Assembly (NCBI RefSeq): GCF_031143425.1
Contig: NC_090447.1
Coordinates: 136,605,106 to 136,669,105, forward strand
From: Pleurodeles waltl
Taxonomy: Eukaryota; Chordata; Amphibia; Caudata; Salamandridae
Length of the DNA: 64,000 bases
Direction of reading: 5' to 3'
In this document: in pieces, positions 44,201 to 54,690 of the stretch
Position numbering within the stretch: the stretch's first letter is position 1
Layout of the letters: each line of letters opens with the position of its first letter
Made by a program: the position numbers and the translations under genes
Notes under the pieces: generated by a model
What the model was told of the DNA's origin: nothing
The model's database searches: none
Seen by the model: only the letters and a program-made list of their open reading frames with translations

Positions 44201-44702
44201 ATATATCAGGTTGCTATTAAAGTCGCCTGTTACTAAGATGTCCCATGCTGGATTAGCGCACCGTATCTCTTCTTCCTTTTGTAGTAACTTCTCGAAGAGA
44301 AGTACTTTGCGATATTTCCGCGGTTGGGTGTAGACATTAAAGATAATTAGTGGAGCGTGACGATTGAAAATAAAATTGATCTTTATTGCCTGTAAGTCCG
44401 TTGATGAGAAGGCCAGCTGTTCTGTTGTGACCTGAAGTGCCGTAGAGATGTATGTGGCTAGACCACCACTTGCCCTGCCTGATTTGTTTGATTTTTCAGC
44501 TCCAATGTGGTGTAGAGAATAGCCTCCTAGTTCTATCGGGTCTACCACCCAAGTTTCTTGCAGCACTATTATAGAGTAGTTGCAACTGGACATTACTGTA
44601 AATCCTTCTGTAATAATTGCTTTTGCTCCCGCAATGTTCCAGGACTTAATAGTAACAGTCGGCCTTTGATCTGTATCTGGTGCATTACGTATGGTGGGTC
44701 AA
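41266..44702 (-). pseudogene. LINE ORF2: endonuclease, reverse transcriptase, CCHC
   Basis: The frame opens after a TGA near 44703. SWNIAG lies before the first ATG (44593), so the true start is lost or non-ATG. The endonuclease shows VLQETW, VTGDFNSNL, IDYTAV and LHSDHSLQH. RT shows FVDFKSAFDFVDR, GLKQGCVLAPLLFNL and YADDIVLL (about 42500). The C-terminus has a CX2C...H...C finger (CRLCKGPKEDMVHLICIC). Breaks are TAA 43781-43783, a stop at 42461-42463, another at 42248-42250, and a frameshift near 41900-41935. The protein would nick DNA and copy the LINE RNA, but this copy is inactive. Confidence 0.9.
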
Positions 44703-44815
44703 TTACTTCTCCTTGAATTTAGGGTACGTGTCATCCATCTCCATTTGTCTTTTACACCATTCCCTACAATTAGTGGGTCAATAGAGGTATTTGAATCTTT
44801 TTCCCCCCATTTGGA

Positions 44816-47692
44816 TTAACGCTGTTCCGCTTCCCCGACGTCCGGGCCCCATCCGCGCTTGCAGGCCTGTGATTCCGTTTTTTGAATTGGTTCACTTTTC
44901 AGATTTAACAATAGGGGAAAAGGATAACGTGGGCTGGTTGGTTGTGATAGCCATATACCCCAGTTTTCAAACTGTTGCTTAACTGCCATAATTAAAGCAG
45001 CGATTTTGCTTGTTCTCCACATAATCAGAGTTTGTTCCCGGTCATTCTGAGTGCTGTTGGAGAGGAATTTCAGTGATAATAAATCTGGGGACATAATTTT
45101 CTTAGTTGAAGGAAGCTCTGCCAAAAGGCTCAGAATGTTGCCCCTGTTCAGGCTATCTTGTTGGCCGCGTGAGTCATAATCTGGGGTTAGAATGACCTGC
45201 CTTGATTCCCTATCATTTTCAATAACATGACTAGATTGGGAATGCTCTATAATTCTGTGTGGCATAGGACTGTTCCGTTGACCATCCTCCGACTTGTTTC
45301 TACTTGGGGCCCTTTTGAGCGTGCATGATTGTTTGCTTAAAAAGGCTTTGTTTTCAAGGTCTGTTGCGGCTATTTGAGTATTTTGAATCGTTACTTTTGT
45401 CTTTATTCGTCCATCATGATGAGTAGTTGCGACCTCACTAGTAGGATATTTGAGATTAAGGGTCGGTGACAGGTGTGTTTCTCTAGTGCGAGGATTGAGT
45501 CTGGACTGCGAGTCGTCTGCAAAAGGAGTGAATTTATTGTTCTTTGTGCCTGCGGGGATTACTATAACCTGCCCTGCATTGACCTGGGCGGACAATCTTT
45601 GCCTGGAAGATGTTTTGAGACTCGACAAGATGCCCTGGGTCTTGTCCGGAAGGGTTATTGTAGATAGTGAGGAAGTGGCTTGTGCGACAGCTGCATAGGA
45701 GGGTGGCTCTGGTGGAATCTTCACTGGTAATTGGGCATCTAAATGGATCTCAGATTTATCTTTGTAGATGCAATTTCCTGCCCTTAGGTCTCCCTGACAA
45801 GGAGCTGCCAACCTCGTGGCCAATGCGTGCCCGTTCAATTGGTCTTGGGATGTTGGGTGTGGCATGTTATATTTGAGCGACATTGGCGAGTCAGCAGGTA
45901 GATGTTCTCCAGTGAATTGTTGTTCTGGACTGGTGACTACCCCCTCCCTTATGGCTTTGAAGCAATTTGAGATTTGCATGCTCCTTGCGGTTCCTAAAGT
46001 TCGATTTTGCGGTTGCCGAAGCGTTGAAAATATGGGATACAGATTGTCATTAATAGCTTTGGCACGTGTTTGTTTCCTTGCCTTTCTTGCTTGCTTTTTT
46101 TGTCTCTTTGTTAGGGGTTTCAGTGCTGGAGCTGGCTGTTCAATCATACTCTCCAAATTGGTAGATGCTGTTTGTTCCGACTGTGAAAATCTATCTGATC
46201 CGTCTGTGGCCATTGGGTTTATGCACTGAATGTTTGCATCTTTTTTTGCTGGGCTGCTTACCCCAAAGGCTGGTGTTTTTTTAGATGTATCTTGGTTCCT
46301 GGAGATGGCCTCATTGGTTTTCCTTGCTTTAACTTCCTGCAGAATCTCCACTAAGACTTGTGGTAACGTACACAGTTTATCTAATATTGGGCCACAATTG
46401 CAAGGAAAGTGCTGGTGGTTGCAATTTTGTTCAGTTGGACGAATGGCCAGCGAGTCCAGTTTGTGATTGATGCCAGCTAAGCATGTGGCCATTACCTTCA
46501 TTAGATCCATTTGCAAGTCTAATTTATCTGATTGCATGTTAAGAACCGCTGTTGAAGTATGTAGAGCATTCAGCAATGAGGTGTGTAGTCGCGTTAGATC
46601 TCCCATTTCACAAGTAGGGTGGCCTGCGTGAGCTGGATTTTTTAATAGAATTTCCCTGTTAATGGACTCTGAGGGGGTAGCAGTCGAGTTGCTTTTTACC
46701 ATTAATTCCTCAGGTGATTGTATTTTGGACATCTCGCTAGAAATTTCAATAATCGAGTTAAAAGTTATTTCTTGTTGGTGCGTAGTAATACTGTTTTTAA
46801 TGCTTCCTACCACCAGAGGATAGCTCGACTGCTGGTCCTTGGGATTCACTAGATCAAAAGTTTGTAAGTCCAGCGCTTCTCCCAGGTCTTTGTTATTTAT
46901 TATAGAGAGCGACTGTAACCAGGAAACTTCCAACCCTGTAATTACTTCGAAACCAATGTCCAGTCTCTCATTGTTCCCCTGGGTGTTGAAATTTGACCGC
47001 GGGATTGGGGTCAATTGTTGGTGGGTTTTCACATACCCAGTGTCATTATGTACCTCTGTCGCATTACCCGTAGAGATTGGAAGCTTGGAATTACTTGGGT
47101 TGCCCGTTAAAACCTGTAGATGAGCACCTGGAGAAGTTTCCCACTCCTGGGCATGTACCTGAGCCATAGTCACTATTCTACTTGCTTGCGAATTCTTGTG
47201 CGCTATTGGGCTACTTAGGTAACTGAAGTTGATTTTTTGCCCTTGGAGCAGGGGATCACTACGCTCTTCAGGAGCTTGGTCCTTTGATGTTTCCTGACAG
47301 GCGAGGGCTACCCCTAATTGTTGTGTCGGGTTTGTTAACAGCCCGGGCCCCAGCTGCCCCATGATCAGAGATTGTGGAATCAGTGGGGTTGGAAGGCCCA
47401 CGTCGGTGTCGGGATTTGAGAAGAAAGCCGCGGCTGGATCTTTCAAAAAGTCCGCCTTGTTAGTGAGTCCTGTTTGTTTGAAGTAGAGCTGAAAAGGAGT
47501 GAGGGGCGCTACCAGCTGATCCTGTCTGCTACTTTGCGGACTTGACGCTGAGTGCTTCGCTGAGCACTTTCCCTTCCTTTGCGCCCTCCTTTGGGGTTTT
47601 AAAGGTTTGACTTTGCCCTCTGCTAGAATCCTGAGTCGCCCCGATCTCATGGTGGCTATCTCTTGGCCCAGATTGGTGAAAGAGAAGCGCAA
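44816..47692 (-). CDS. LINE ORF1, 958 codons, uninterrupted
   Basis: A single open frame of 958 residues, very long for a LINE ORF1. It has a basic N-terminus (KVKPLKPQRRAQRKGK), a central amphipathic helix with regular Leu/Met spacing (LHTSLLNALHTSTAVLN, KLDLQMDLMKVMATCL), a strongly basic patch (KRQKKQARKARKQTRAKA), a Ser/Thr/Pro/Gln-rich remainder and a C-terminal Trp-rich helix (KQQFENWGIW). I see no zinc knuckle or RRM. The likely role is RNA binding in the transposition particle, inferred from position only. ORF2 of the same element has four breaks while this one has none. It ends at TAA 44816-44818, about 110 bp before the ORF2 frame opens. Confidence 0.65.
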   Translation of the reverse strand: MRFSFTNLGQEIATMRSGRLRILAEGKVKPLKPQRRAQRKGKCSAKHSASSPQSSRQDQLVAPLTPFQLYFKQTGLTNKADFLKDPAAAFFSNPDTDVGLPTPLIPQSLIMGQLGPGLLTNPTQQLGVALACQETSKDQAPEERSDPLLQGQKINFSYLSSPIAHKNSQASRIVTMAQVHAQEWETSPGAHLQVLTGNPSNSKLPISTGNATEVHNDTGYVKTHQQLTPIPRSNFNTQGNNERLDIGFEVITGLEVSWLQSLSIINNKDLGEALDLQTFDLVNPKDQQSSYPLVVGSIKNSITTHQQEITFNSIIEISSEMSKIQSPEELMVKSNSTATPSESINREILLKNPAHAGHPTCEMGDLTRLHTSLLNALHTSTAVLNMQSDKLDLQMDLMKVMATCLAGINHKLDSLAIRPTEQNCNHQHFPCNCGPILDKLCTLPQVLVEILQEVKARKTNEAISRNQDTSKKTPAFGVSSPAKKDANIQCINPMATDGSDRFSQSEQTASTNLESMIEQPAPALKPLTKRQKKQARKARKQTRAKAINDNLYPIFSTLRQPQNRTLGTARSMQISNCFKAIREGVVTSPEQQFTGEHLPADSPMSLKYNMPHPTSQDQLNGHALATRLAAPCQGDLRAGNCIYKDKSEIHLDAQLPVKIPPEPPSYAAVAQATSSLSTITLPDKTQGILSSLKTSSRQRLSAQVNAGQVIVIPAGTKNNKFTPFADDSQSRLNPRTRETHLSPTLNLKYPTSEVATTHHDGRIKTKVTIQNTQIAATDLENKAFLSKQSCTLKRAPSRNKSEDGQRNSPMPHRIIEHSQSSHVIENDRESRQVILTPDYDSRGQQDSLNRGNILSLLAELPSTKKIMSPDLLSLKFLSNSTQNDREQTLIMWRTSKIAALIMAVKQQFENWGIWLSQPTSPRYPFPLLLNLKSEPIQKTESQACKRGWGPDVGEAEQR

Positions 47693-48778
47693 TTTGCTTT
47701 TTCCTGATGTTTAGGATTGCAGGATTACAGTGGCTTACAGCGGCAGGTGAGCGAGGCACTCGAGTATTCTCAAGCCGCACCCAACCTAGCGGGTCGCCTC
47801 CGTATAACCCTGGTGCACTCTCTCTGCAGCAGTTTACAAAAACTGCTGGGCTCACTGCGACCTGTAGAGAATGGTGGGCCCTGGTAGGCCCTGAGCACTA
47901 CACCTTCTGCTTAGGTAATAGTAGGTGAAGTTGTACACGTGACGACGTACAGCAGTGGGCTGGGTGTCCGAGGGCTGAATGTTCGTAGGTTTCGTAAGTG
48001 AGGAGGTAGGTGAGGAGCGAGGTGCAGTTGGGAGGTGCGGTGGGTAAGCGGGGCACACAGGGCCCACAAGCTGCACCCAGACCTGGCTGGGCCGCTTCCG
48101 TGTGGCCCTGGTGCACTCACTCCGCTGCTGTGACTGACACAGCTACGCTCACCCTGCCTCTCTCAGTAGCCTTCACGGCAAAAGCAATGGCCGCAACGGC
48201 AGCGGATGCCCTCATCCGCGTCTTCAGCGACGCCCTTGTTAGCGCGTCAGCTCCGTCTCGCTTGCTCCGTCTCACTCAGTGCGTCACTCTGTCTCTCCCG
48301 TCACAGCCCTTTCATGTCTTCAGCAATGTGTGTTCTGCTCCTGGGGTCACAGCCTCTCACTCACAGCTCTCCCAATGGTACCTCCTTCTTGTCTCGAAAT
48401 CTCCACTTCACTCTCTGCACCAGCTTCCTCTACGCGCCACTGTGTCTCTCTTAATCAATGGGAAAGGGGAAGAGCACAAGCACTTCGAAATCCTGAACCG
48501 CTCTCAAAGATGGAGAAATTCTGGATAACGATTCCTCTGGAATAAACTTGTGCCCAGAATGCGGGATAATGTATCACTTTGGTTAAACTCAAACACGAAT
48601 ACCACGACCTTGGGAAGAGGGCCTAAAGCTGGGGTGAGCAAACATCGCAGGATCAGACGTGATTGAACCACTCAACGGCCAATCAGTGCCTTGTCTACGT
48701 AACGTCTGTGATGTAAACTTCCCTAGGCCACCCAATCAGAACCTCCCCTAAGCCAGCGGCGAGACGGCGGGGAAGATA
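47693..48778 (-). other. LINE 5' UTR
   Basis: About 1.1 kb between the element's 5' end and ORF1, GC-richer than its surroundings. It should carry an internal promoter as in other LINEs, but I cannot point to a specific motif. Open frames on the plus strand in this stretch lack recognisable content. Confidence 0.6.
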
Positions 48779-48790
48779 TGTCATTTTGTA
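48779..48790. repeat. LINE target site duplication, right copy
   Basis: TGTCATTTTGTA, pairing with 41170-41181. The LTR of element A resumes directly after it. Confidence 0.9.
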
Positions 48791-48995
48791 GTGAGTGTTT
48801 TCATTAAGTTGCTGTGTGTGTTGGTACAAATACTTTACACCTAGCACTCTGAAGTTAAGCCTACTGCTCTGCCGAGCTACCAAGGGGGTAAGCAGGGGTT
48901 AGCTGAGGGTGATTCTCTTTTACCCTGACTAGAATGAGGGTCCTTGCTTGAACAGGGGGTAACCTGACTGTCAACCAAAGACCCCATTTCTAACA
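48791..48995 (+). repeat. Right LTR of element A, 3' part
   Basis: Continues the LTR through AAGTTAAGCCTACTGCTCTG and GGGGGTAACCTGACTGTC to CATTTCTAACA at 48995. Nearly identical to 36940-37139. Confidence 0.9.
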
Positions 48996-49158
48996 GCTCC
49001 GAACTAGCATAACAAATAGTGATGCCAGTTCCACTAACTACCGCCATGGTGCACCGTATCTTAGTTACGGCGCGCACATGTTAGTGTTAGGGGGCGCTAA
49101 AGGGTGCAAGAAAAATGGCATTGCACTGGGTGCAGTGCCACTTTTCTTAAATCAGGTT
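48996..49158. mobile_element. MITE copy 1, right part
   Basis: Begins with the duplicated GCTCC and continues the MITE with ACTAACTACCGCCATG, GGGCGCTAAAGGGTG and CAGTGCCACTTTTCTTAAAT, as in the 54.9-kb copy. It ends at a decayed terminus near 49158. Confidence 0.7.
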
Positions 49159-49298
49159 CTTAGTTTTACTGCTCATGTTACGACACACAATAACAATTGT
49201 AATTAGGATGAGTGGTATCCACACAATATACTGCTCCACCTTACATATACTGGGATACTGGTCCACCTCACTCATACTGGGTCTCATAGGAGGAATAT
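49159..49298. other. Short flank, no gene
   Basis: 140 bp between the MITE end and the next LTR, with repeated ATACTGG phrases. Nothing else is seen. Confidence 0.4.
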
Positions 49299-51480
49299 TG
49301 TTAGATATAACTTTTCTGGTTGGCAGAGGTATGCACCCTGTCCAAGCAGGAAATGCAGTCCTAGCCAGGGTAAGTCAGATATCAACCTTAAATTAACCTG
49401 TGCACACCCTCTGGTAGCTTTGCACAGTGCAAGCAGCCTTAATTTAGGAGGCAATGAGTACAGTATTTGTGCAACACTTAAAACAGTAAAACAATGAAAT
49501 GCCACACAAAAATAACCCAGAACATGTTGGAAGAATAGATTTTAATATAATGAACAGTACAAGACCATAATGACAAAAATCCAATCAGTAGAAGTTGAGA
49601 TAGGAATTTTGATAGAATATCAGAGACTGTAGTGCTTATAAAAATTAAGTGCCAACCTTGGCTCTCTGGTCGTGCTAGACTGGGGTAAATCCAAAGTTCA
49701 GGCTGACAGCGATGGAGCATGTGCCGGCTATTGGGCCCAACCTCGTCTTGCTGAACCAGTTCCTTGTGTGGAGAGTTGCGTCAATATTAAGGATCTGATG
49801 TGAGGAGCAGAGGAGATGATACAAAGGCGATGTGTCGTTTCAGATCAATGCAATCAGGGGATGAGTCATCACAGAGCCACACAGTCGTAGATCCTCGAGC
49901 AGTGGTGTGGAGCTGGACCCCTTTGAGATGAAGGCTATGCGTTGTCATCGAGCCACACAGCTGGTGACGCAAAGGTGATGCGCTGTGGCTGATGGTGATG
50001 CGTCTATCCTGAGGCACGAAATCGGCGATGCAAAGTCCTCATACACAGCGGTAGCGGTTATGCATCGACATGAAGGAGGGATGTGCCAGTTCCAATCAGC
50101 GTAGTGGCGGGGATACATGGATTTCCGTAGATCACAGCTGCAGAACCTACATCCAAGGGCCCAGGACTGGATTGGCACCACTTGGCAGGGTAGGACTCAC
50201 AGTTGGCGGAATCCAGAAACTGTAGCAGAGGTGAGTGAAGTATTTGATGTCCCTGAGACTTCAGAACAGGAGGTAAGCCAGCAGGCCCTTGGAATCAGTT
50301 TGGTTCTAGGTATATAGAGATGCAGGTCCAGTCCTTCTCACTTTCAGGCAAGAAGGACAGCAGGCCAGGCACAGCAAAGCAGGACTCCAGCGAAGTCTAT
50401 CAGAGGTCCAGCAGAGTGACATTCCCTTTAACAGTAGAGTAGTATGTCGTAAAGTAGACTCTGGGCAGCTTCTTTAAGTTAGTTATAGAATTTGTCCTAC
50501 ACAAGGATAAGCATGACTTCCCTTCTTGCCAGTTCCTCACAACTTTCAAGAATCAAATGTCAACGATCACCTAACAACCAAACCATAACAACAGAAAAGA
50601 TCTATCCACAGAGCTTCCTAGTGCTCGCTCTCACGCTAACCTATTAGAAACCTATTATTAACATGTTGATAGCAAATTACAGCACAGTCCTTCCCCCCTG
50701 GCAGAATGTCCTCAGGTCCAGAAGTTAACTAATTTGGAGGCATTTGGGGTCCAGTGTGCGTACCCAGTTGTACCTTTGAAGTGGGTAAGACTTCAAAGAG
50801 AGGCCCTTGAAGTGCATAAAGTCCCTGCCCTTCCTTCCCTGGGTCCAGATACACTACAGGGGGTTAAACACCCCTTTTTGGGGGCTCAGGACCCAGGCTG
50901 TTGAGGTTTAAGTATCAACTCCTCCTTCCCATCTTGCCCAGGATGACCCATAGAGATGTTAATGGCCGATCAGGATGTGGATGGCCCATCAGACACACCT
51001 ATGTTCCCTCGGTTTGTAGCTGACTAGAGGGAATGGACAAGAGCCCAGCTGTCACCTATCCAGATGTGTGTTCAGAGACAGGCAGAGGCACAGAATGAAT
51101 AATGTAAGAAACTGCCAACATTCTAAAAAGTGCATTTTCAAACTTGCAAATTTAAATTTAAATTCACCAAAAGTTGTGATTTGAAATTGTGAGTCCAGAG
51201 ACACCAAACCCGAAATACCTAGCTGGTCCCAATTAGAAATTACACTCATAAAATGTATTACGGCAATCCCAATGTTAGCCTATAGGAGAGATAGTCCTTG
51301 CAGTAGTGAAAAATGAATGTAAGCATTGTAAAATTTAAAAGTACGTTTCCAGCTTTTGAAATACAGTGCACCCTGCCCTTTGGACTGTCTAGGGCCTACC
51401 CCAGGGATTACTTATATGTATTGAAATGGAAGATATGGGCCTGGCAAGTGAGTTAACGTGCCAGGTCAACATGGCAGTTT
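49299..51480 (-). repeat. Minus-strand LTR of the element B family
   Basis: The left end TGTTAG is the reverse complement of a CTAACA LTR end. Reverse-complement phrases run in LTR order: an ACCTGTGCACACC region, the GTCGTGCTAGACTGGGG block matching 30.35 kb, CACTACTGCAAGG near 51.3 kb, and the GGCAGGGTGCACTGTA stretch at 51.36 kb. The 5' part of the LTR is lost at about 51480. Confidence 0.6.
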
Positions 51481-52238
51481 AAGACTGGTGCTACTGACAT
51501 CAGGTATTCTAGTATGGCCATTTCTGTGGTGCATAACTGGTGGAAACCACCTTATGAGCATGAATACATTTTGTTTTTATACACCAAAACAATATGACAT
51601 GTTGGCAGCACTAAGGCATTTTGAATCAGATGATGAGTTTTGGTACCTGTATGAGGGAACTCTTGTTGAATGCATGTCATGTGGGGTACAGTCACTAGTT
51701 GTAACACAACGCAACTTGTTCTGCATGAGGTCCAGCTATCTATGAGTACACAAGGTTGCGGTTCAAGTGCATAATGAGTTCTTGATTTAGGTTTGAGTTT
51801 ATTGATCATTTGCCTCATGGGCGCAATATGCATGAAGGCGGCTTGCACAATTCTTTTAGTTACTTTGGATCATTTACGTTTTTTATGCTGTGGGGGGTTG
51901 TGCATCGTAGTTCCTAAGGTGGCTTTTAGCATGCTTATCTGCAGACATCCCTAATGAAGGGTCATGTGACCCAAAAAACATTGGGTTTTTAAAATGTATG
52001 TGTCGTGAAGAAACCAACATTTATCATGTAATAGATTCACCATTTGATGATACTAAGTGGACGATGAAGTTTTGAAGTGAAATTTACATATCTATGATTG
52101 CAACAATAAACAATCAAACGTTTTAATTTGAGGAGTAAAGCATATTTGTTTGCCCAGAAGTGTGGGATTAACTTGTGGGTCTAACCTTAAGTGTGCCATG
52201 CGGTTGGTGAGTGATTTCCTCCACCAGCACGGAGAGTT
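51481..52238. other. Unidentified repeat-like stretch, no gene
   Basis: Contains CTAATGAAGGGTCATGTGACCC near 51953, a small inverted repeat (GGGTCATGTGACCC), followed by AT-rich sequence with a polyadenylation-like AATAAA at about 52106. The short frames have no recognisable content. It could be the 3' end of an unknown retroelement. Confidence 0.35.
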
Positions 52239-52825
52239 TAAGGGGGTCATTACGACCCTGGCGGAACAAGTCCGCCAGGGCCGTGGGACGCGGTGGCACC
52301 GCCGACAGGCCGGCGGTGCCCCGCGGGGCATTCTGACCGCGGCGGCTCAGCCGCGGTCAGAGAAGGGAAACCGGCGGTCTCCCGCCGGTTTCCCGCTGCC
52401 CCAAAGGAATCCTCCAAGCCGGCGCAGCATGCTGCGCCGGCATGGGGATTCCGACTCCCCCTCCCGCCATCCAGTTCCTGGCGGTTCTCCCGCCGGGAAC
52501 CGGATGGCGGGAGGGGGAGTCGCGGGGCCCCTGGGGGCCCCTGCCGTGCCCATGCCTATGGCATGGGCACGGCAGGGGCCCCCGTAAGAGGGCCCCTAAA
52601 AGTATTTCAGTGTCTGCAAACATACGCGACGGGTGCAACTGCCGGCGTCATCTTGGGAAGGGAGTTTTCCCCTGGGCTGGCGGGCGGTCTTGTGAAGACT
52701 GCCCGCCAGCCCAGGGGAAAACTCGGAATACCCTCCGCGGTCTTACGACCGCGGAGCGGTATTTCGGAGGGGGGAAGCCTGGCGGGCGGCCTCCGCCGCC
52801 CGCCAGGCTCGGAATGAGGGCCTAA
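52239..52825. mobile_element. Harbinger-type MITE made of ten successive hairpins
   Basis: The body is 52242-52822 with TAA on both sides (52239-52241, 52823-52825). The termini are imperfect inverted repeats: GGGGGTCATTACGACC and, on the minus strand, GGCCCTCATTCCGAGCC. A 3-bp TAA duplication is the Harbinger signature. Inside are ten consecutive hairpins with perfect or near-perfect arms: 52256/52280, 52295/52320, 52333/52360, 52365/52394, 52418/52441, 52453/52521, 52533/52583, 52662/52724, 52735/52754 and 52776/52809 (outer limits). No coding capacity. Very GC-rich in an AT-rich setting. Confidence 0.85.
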
Positions 52826-53250
52826 GACTGTACACACAGGCTATGCAATGTCAGGCCTGAGAAGTTTAAAGGGCTACTGAAGAGGGTAGCACAATCATGC
52901 TGCAGGCCCACTAGTAGCATTTAATTTACAGGCCCTGGGCACAGGTAATGCATGTTACGAGGGACCTATACATAAATTAAATATGCCAAGTGTGGATAAG
53001 CCAATGTAACCATGTTTTAGGGAAAGAGCAAATGCACTTTAGCACAGGTCAGCATAGGTAAAGTGCCCAGAATTCTTAAGTCAGCAAAAACGAAGTCAGC
53101 AAAACAGGAGACCAGAAGGCAAAAAGTCTGGGGAGCCACAGCAAAGATGTCAGGACTAACAAATATCATTAAGGATAGAAAAAACTCCTGCGGGAGTAGG
53201 TTGTATAGAACATAGTAACACACATCAAGTAGCAATAAAGAGCATATCAT
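52826..53250 (-). repeat. Minus-strand LTR fragment (family A/B)
   Basis: The reverse complement carries GGCATATTTAATTTATG, GGGCCTGTAAATTAAATGC and TACTAGTGGGCCTGCAGCA, the same order as the 5' part of the family LTRs at 26.15 and 40.2 kb. The right edge is unclear. Confidence 0.55.
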
Positions 53251-53544
53251 AAACCCCTTCAGACATCAAGTTACAGCATTAAACACAGCATTAAACACAG
53301 AAACATGCATAGTTGTAAATAGATTATAGATGAATATTTTTGGGGAACATTGTGTCGCATGGAAGATGGACAAGGATGGGATTTATTAAAATGTGGATTT
53401 TGCAGGCAGTACCATGGTCAGTGTTAGCTTAGGTGAACATGATGTGACATGGTGGAGAAATGCAGACTTGCCAGCTCCTTTCAGGCCCATAGTTAGCCAA
53501 ACAGTGAAGATACCCTCTGACCTCTGTTCTTAGTTAGTAGAATT

Positions 53545-54690
53545 GTACTGTGAATGGCTAAGAGAGAAATATATGAAAGCATCATGGTGAAGAAATCTCT
53601 TACCCCAGATCTCTGCTTTTGTATGGAAACTTGGCTAAATGTTTCAACTCTTCGCTGTATTTCTCTTCACCTGCCTGATAACTACCAACCTGTCAGATTG
53701 AATAGTGAATCCAAACTGGGCAGTGGAGTTGCCACTGCATTTCACAGTTCTGTTAAGGTTCAAATTATTGACTCTTTTATTGAGGAGTGGGTGAAAATGT
53801 GCATATTTACTCTAGAGCTGGTGACACGTCCACATTGGAAGGGAGCACTGGTCTATTGCCTCCCATATCTAAGGAAGATTTTAGTCATTTTCTGACTGAA
53901 AAGTTCTCTAAGGTTTTCTCACTGGTAGCTGTGACACAGGATTCAGACATTAAATTAGCATTATGGGCCCCACCACAACACTTTGTCCACAGGGTTTGAC
54001 AAAATGACACCCCTTTAACACTCCAAGCATGTCTCTTCCAGGCCTAATGCACCTTGGTTTTCTAACTTAGGTGGATTTTGCACCCATACAATTGGTTGGA
54101 ACCACCGCATTATTTAATTTAGGAAGCCACAAGGAAGTTTGAAAAACTGTTGTGTTATTATTTATGTAATAACACCCAATGTTGAGGGTGTAACTTATTT
54201 TCAAGACGCATGGAAAATTTTGGGAAAGAAATACGTGTTTTTCCAATGATTATTATGGGATTATTGTTGAAAGAATTAGATAGAATGTGTCCCCTTTTTC
54301 CATTTGTGTGCTTGACCTAATAGTTTGGCAAAGCCCAACACCTCTGTTCCCCTGAATGGTGACCTCCTGAACTGGGACTGGCCATCTGCCCAAGTCAGTA
54401 TGCATAAAATCTGGTTGTCAAATTAGACCAGGAGCTATCTATGAAAAGTAATATTGCTGCTAAAAGAGAAACTTGCTTTGTTACAGTGTGCCTTTTTAGG
54501 AAATTCTTCCCTCGGCTTTCATCATTGGCTAGGAAAATGCTGGTCCAGGCTCTGGTAATCAGCTGTTGTGATTATAGCAACGCTTAGTTTATGGAAGTGA
54601 ATAACACACACCTTACATCCAAACTTCACGTGTCACAAAATATGTCTGCCCGCCTAGTTTGTAACCTCCCTTTGTACCCAGGGCCGGCTT
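53545..54690 (+). pseudogene. L2-like LINE fossil (endonuclease and RT C-terminal pieces)
   Basis: 53554-53895 reads like the start of an L2/CR1 endonuclease: LTPDLCFCMETWLN, LPDNYQPVRL and GSGVATAFHSSVKVQIIDSF. After decayed sequence with RPNAPWFSNL (about 54042), the part after the RT core appears: VKLDQELSMKSNIAAK and MLVQALVISCCDYSNA, then KLHVSQNMSARLVCNLPL. The YXDD-bearing core is missing, so an internal deletion joined the two ends. Motif recall only; L2 versus CR1 is not settled. Confidence 0.6.

Larger units (their letters stand above)
41182..48778 (-). mobile_element. Full-length LINE (non-LTR retrotransposon), 7.6 kb
   Basis: Read on the minus strand: 5' UTR 48778-47693, ORF1 47692-44816, ORF2 about 44702-41266, 3' UTR and a (ATT)n-like tail ending at 41182. 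Flanked by the 12-bp duplication TGTCATTTTGTA. ORF2 carries an AP-type endonuclease, RT and a CCHC finger but no RNase H, and the tail is a trinucleotide repeat. These traits fit the I-related group of LINEs (Vingi or kin), but the clade is not settled. Younger than element A. Confidence 0.9.
35906..48995 (+). mobile_element. Non-autonomous LTR retrotransposon (element A), interrupted by a LINE
   Basis: Left LTR 35906-37139, internal region 37140-39997, right LTR 39998-41181 continued at 48791-48995. The gap is the LINE. TG/CA ends and a 5-bp TSD (GCTCC) bound it. The internal region encodes a gag-like protein and a repeat-rich second frame but shows no protease, RT or integrase, so it must have relied on another element for movement. 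Because the flanks are two halves of one MITE, the insertion point is certain. Confidence 0.85.

Noticed and set aside
45450..46466. Plus-strand frames opposite LINE ORF1
   Set aside because: Shadows of the long minus-strand frame with no recognisable domains.
48010..48528. 172-codon plus-strand frame near the LINE 5' end
   Set aside because: It lies in the GC-rich 5' UTR opposite the element's sense strand and has no recognisable motif.
52150..52837. Several long frames (up to 174 codons) on both strands in the GC-rich MITE
   Set aside because: High GC removes stop codons. The frames follow hairpin arms and mirror each other across strands, so they are composition artefacts.
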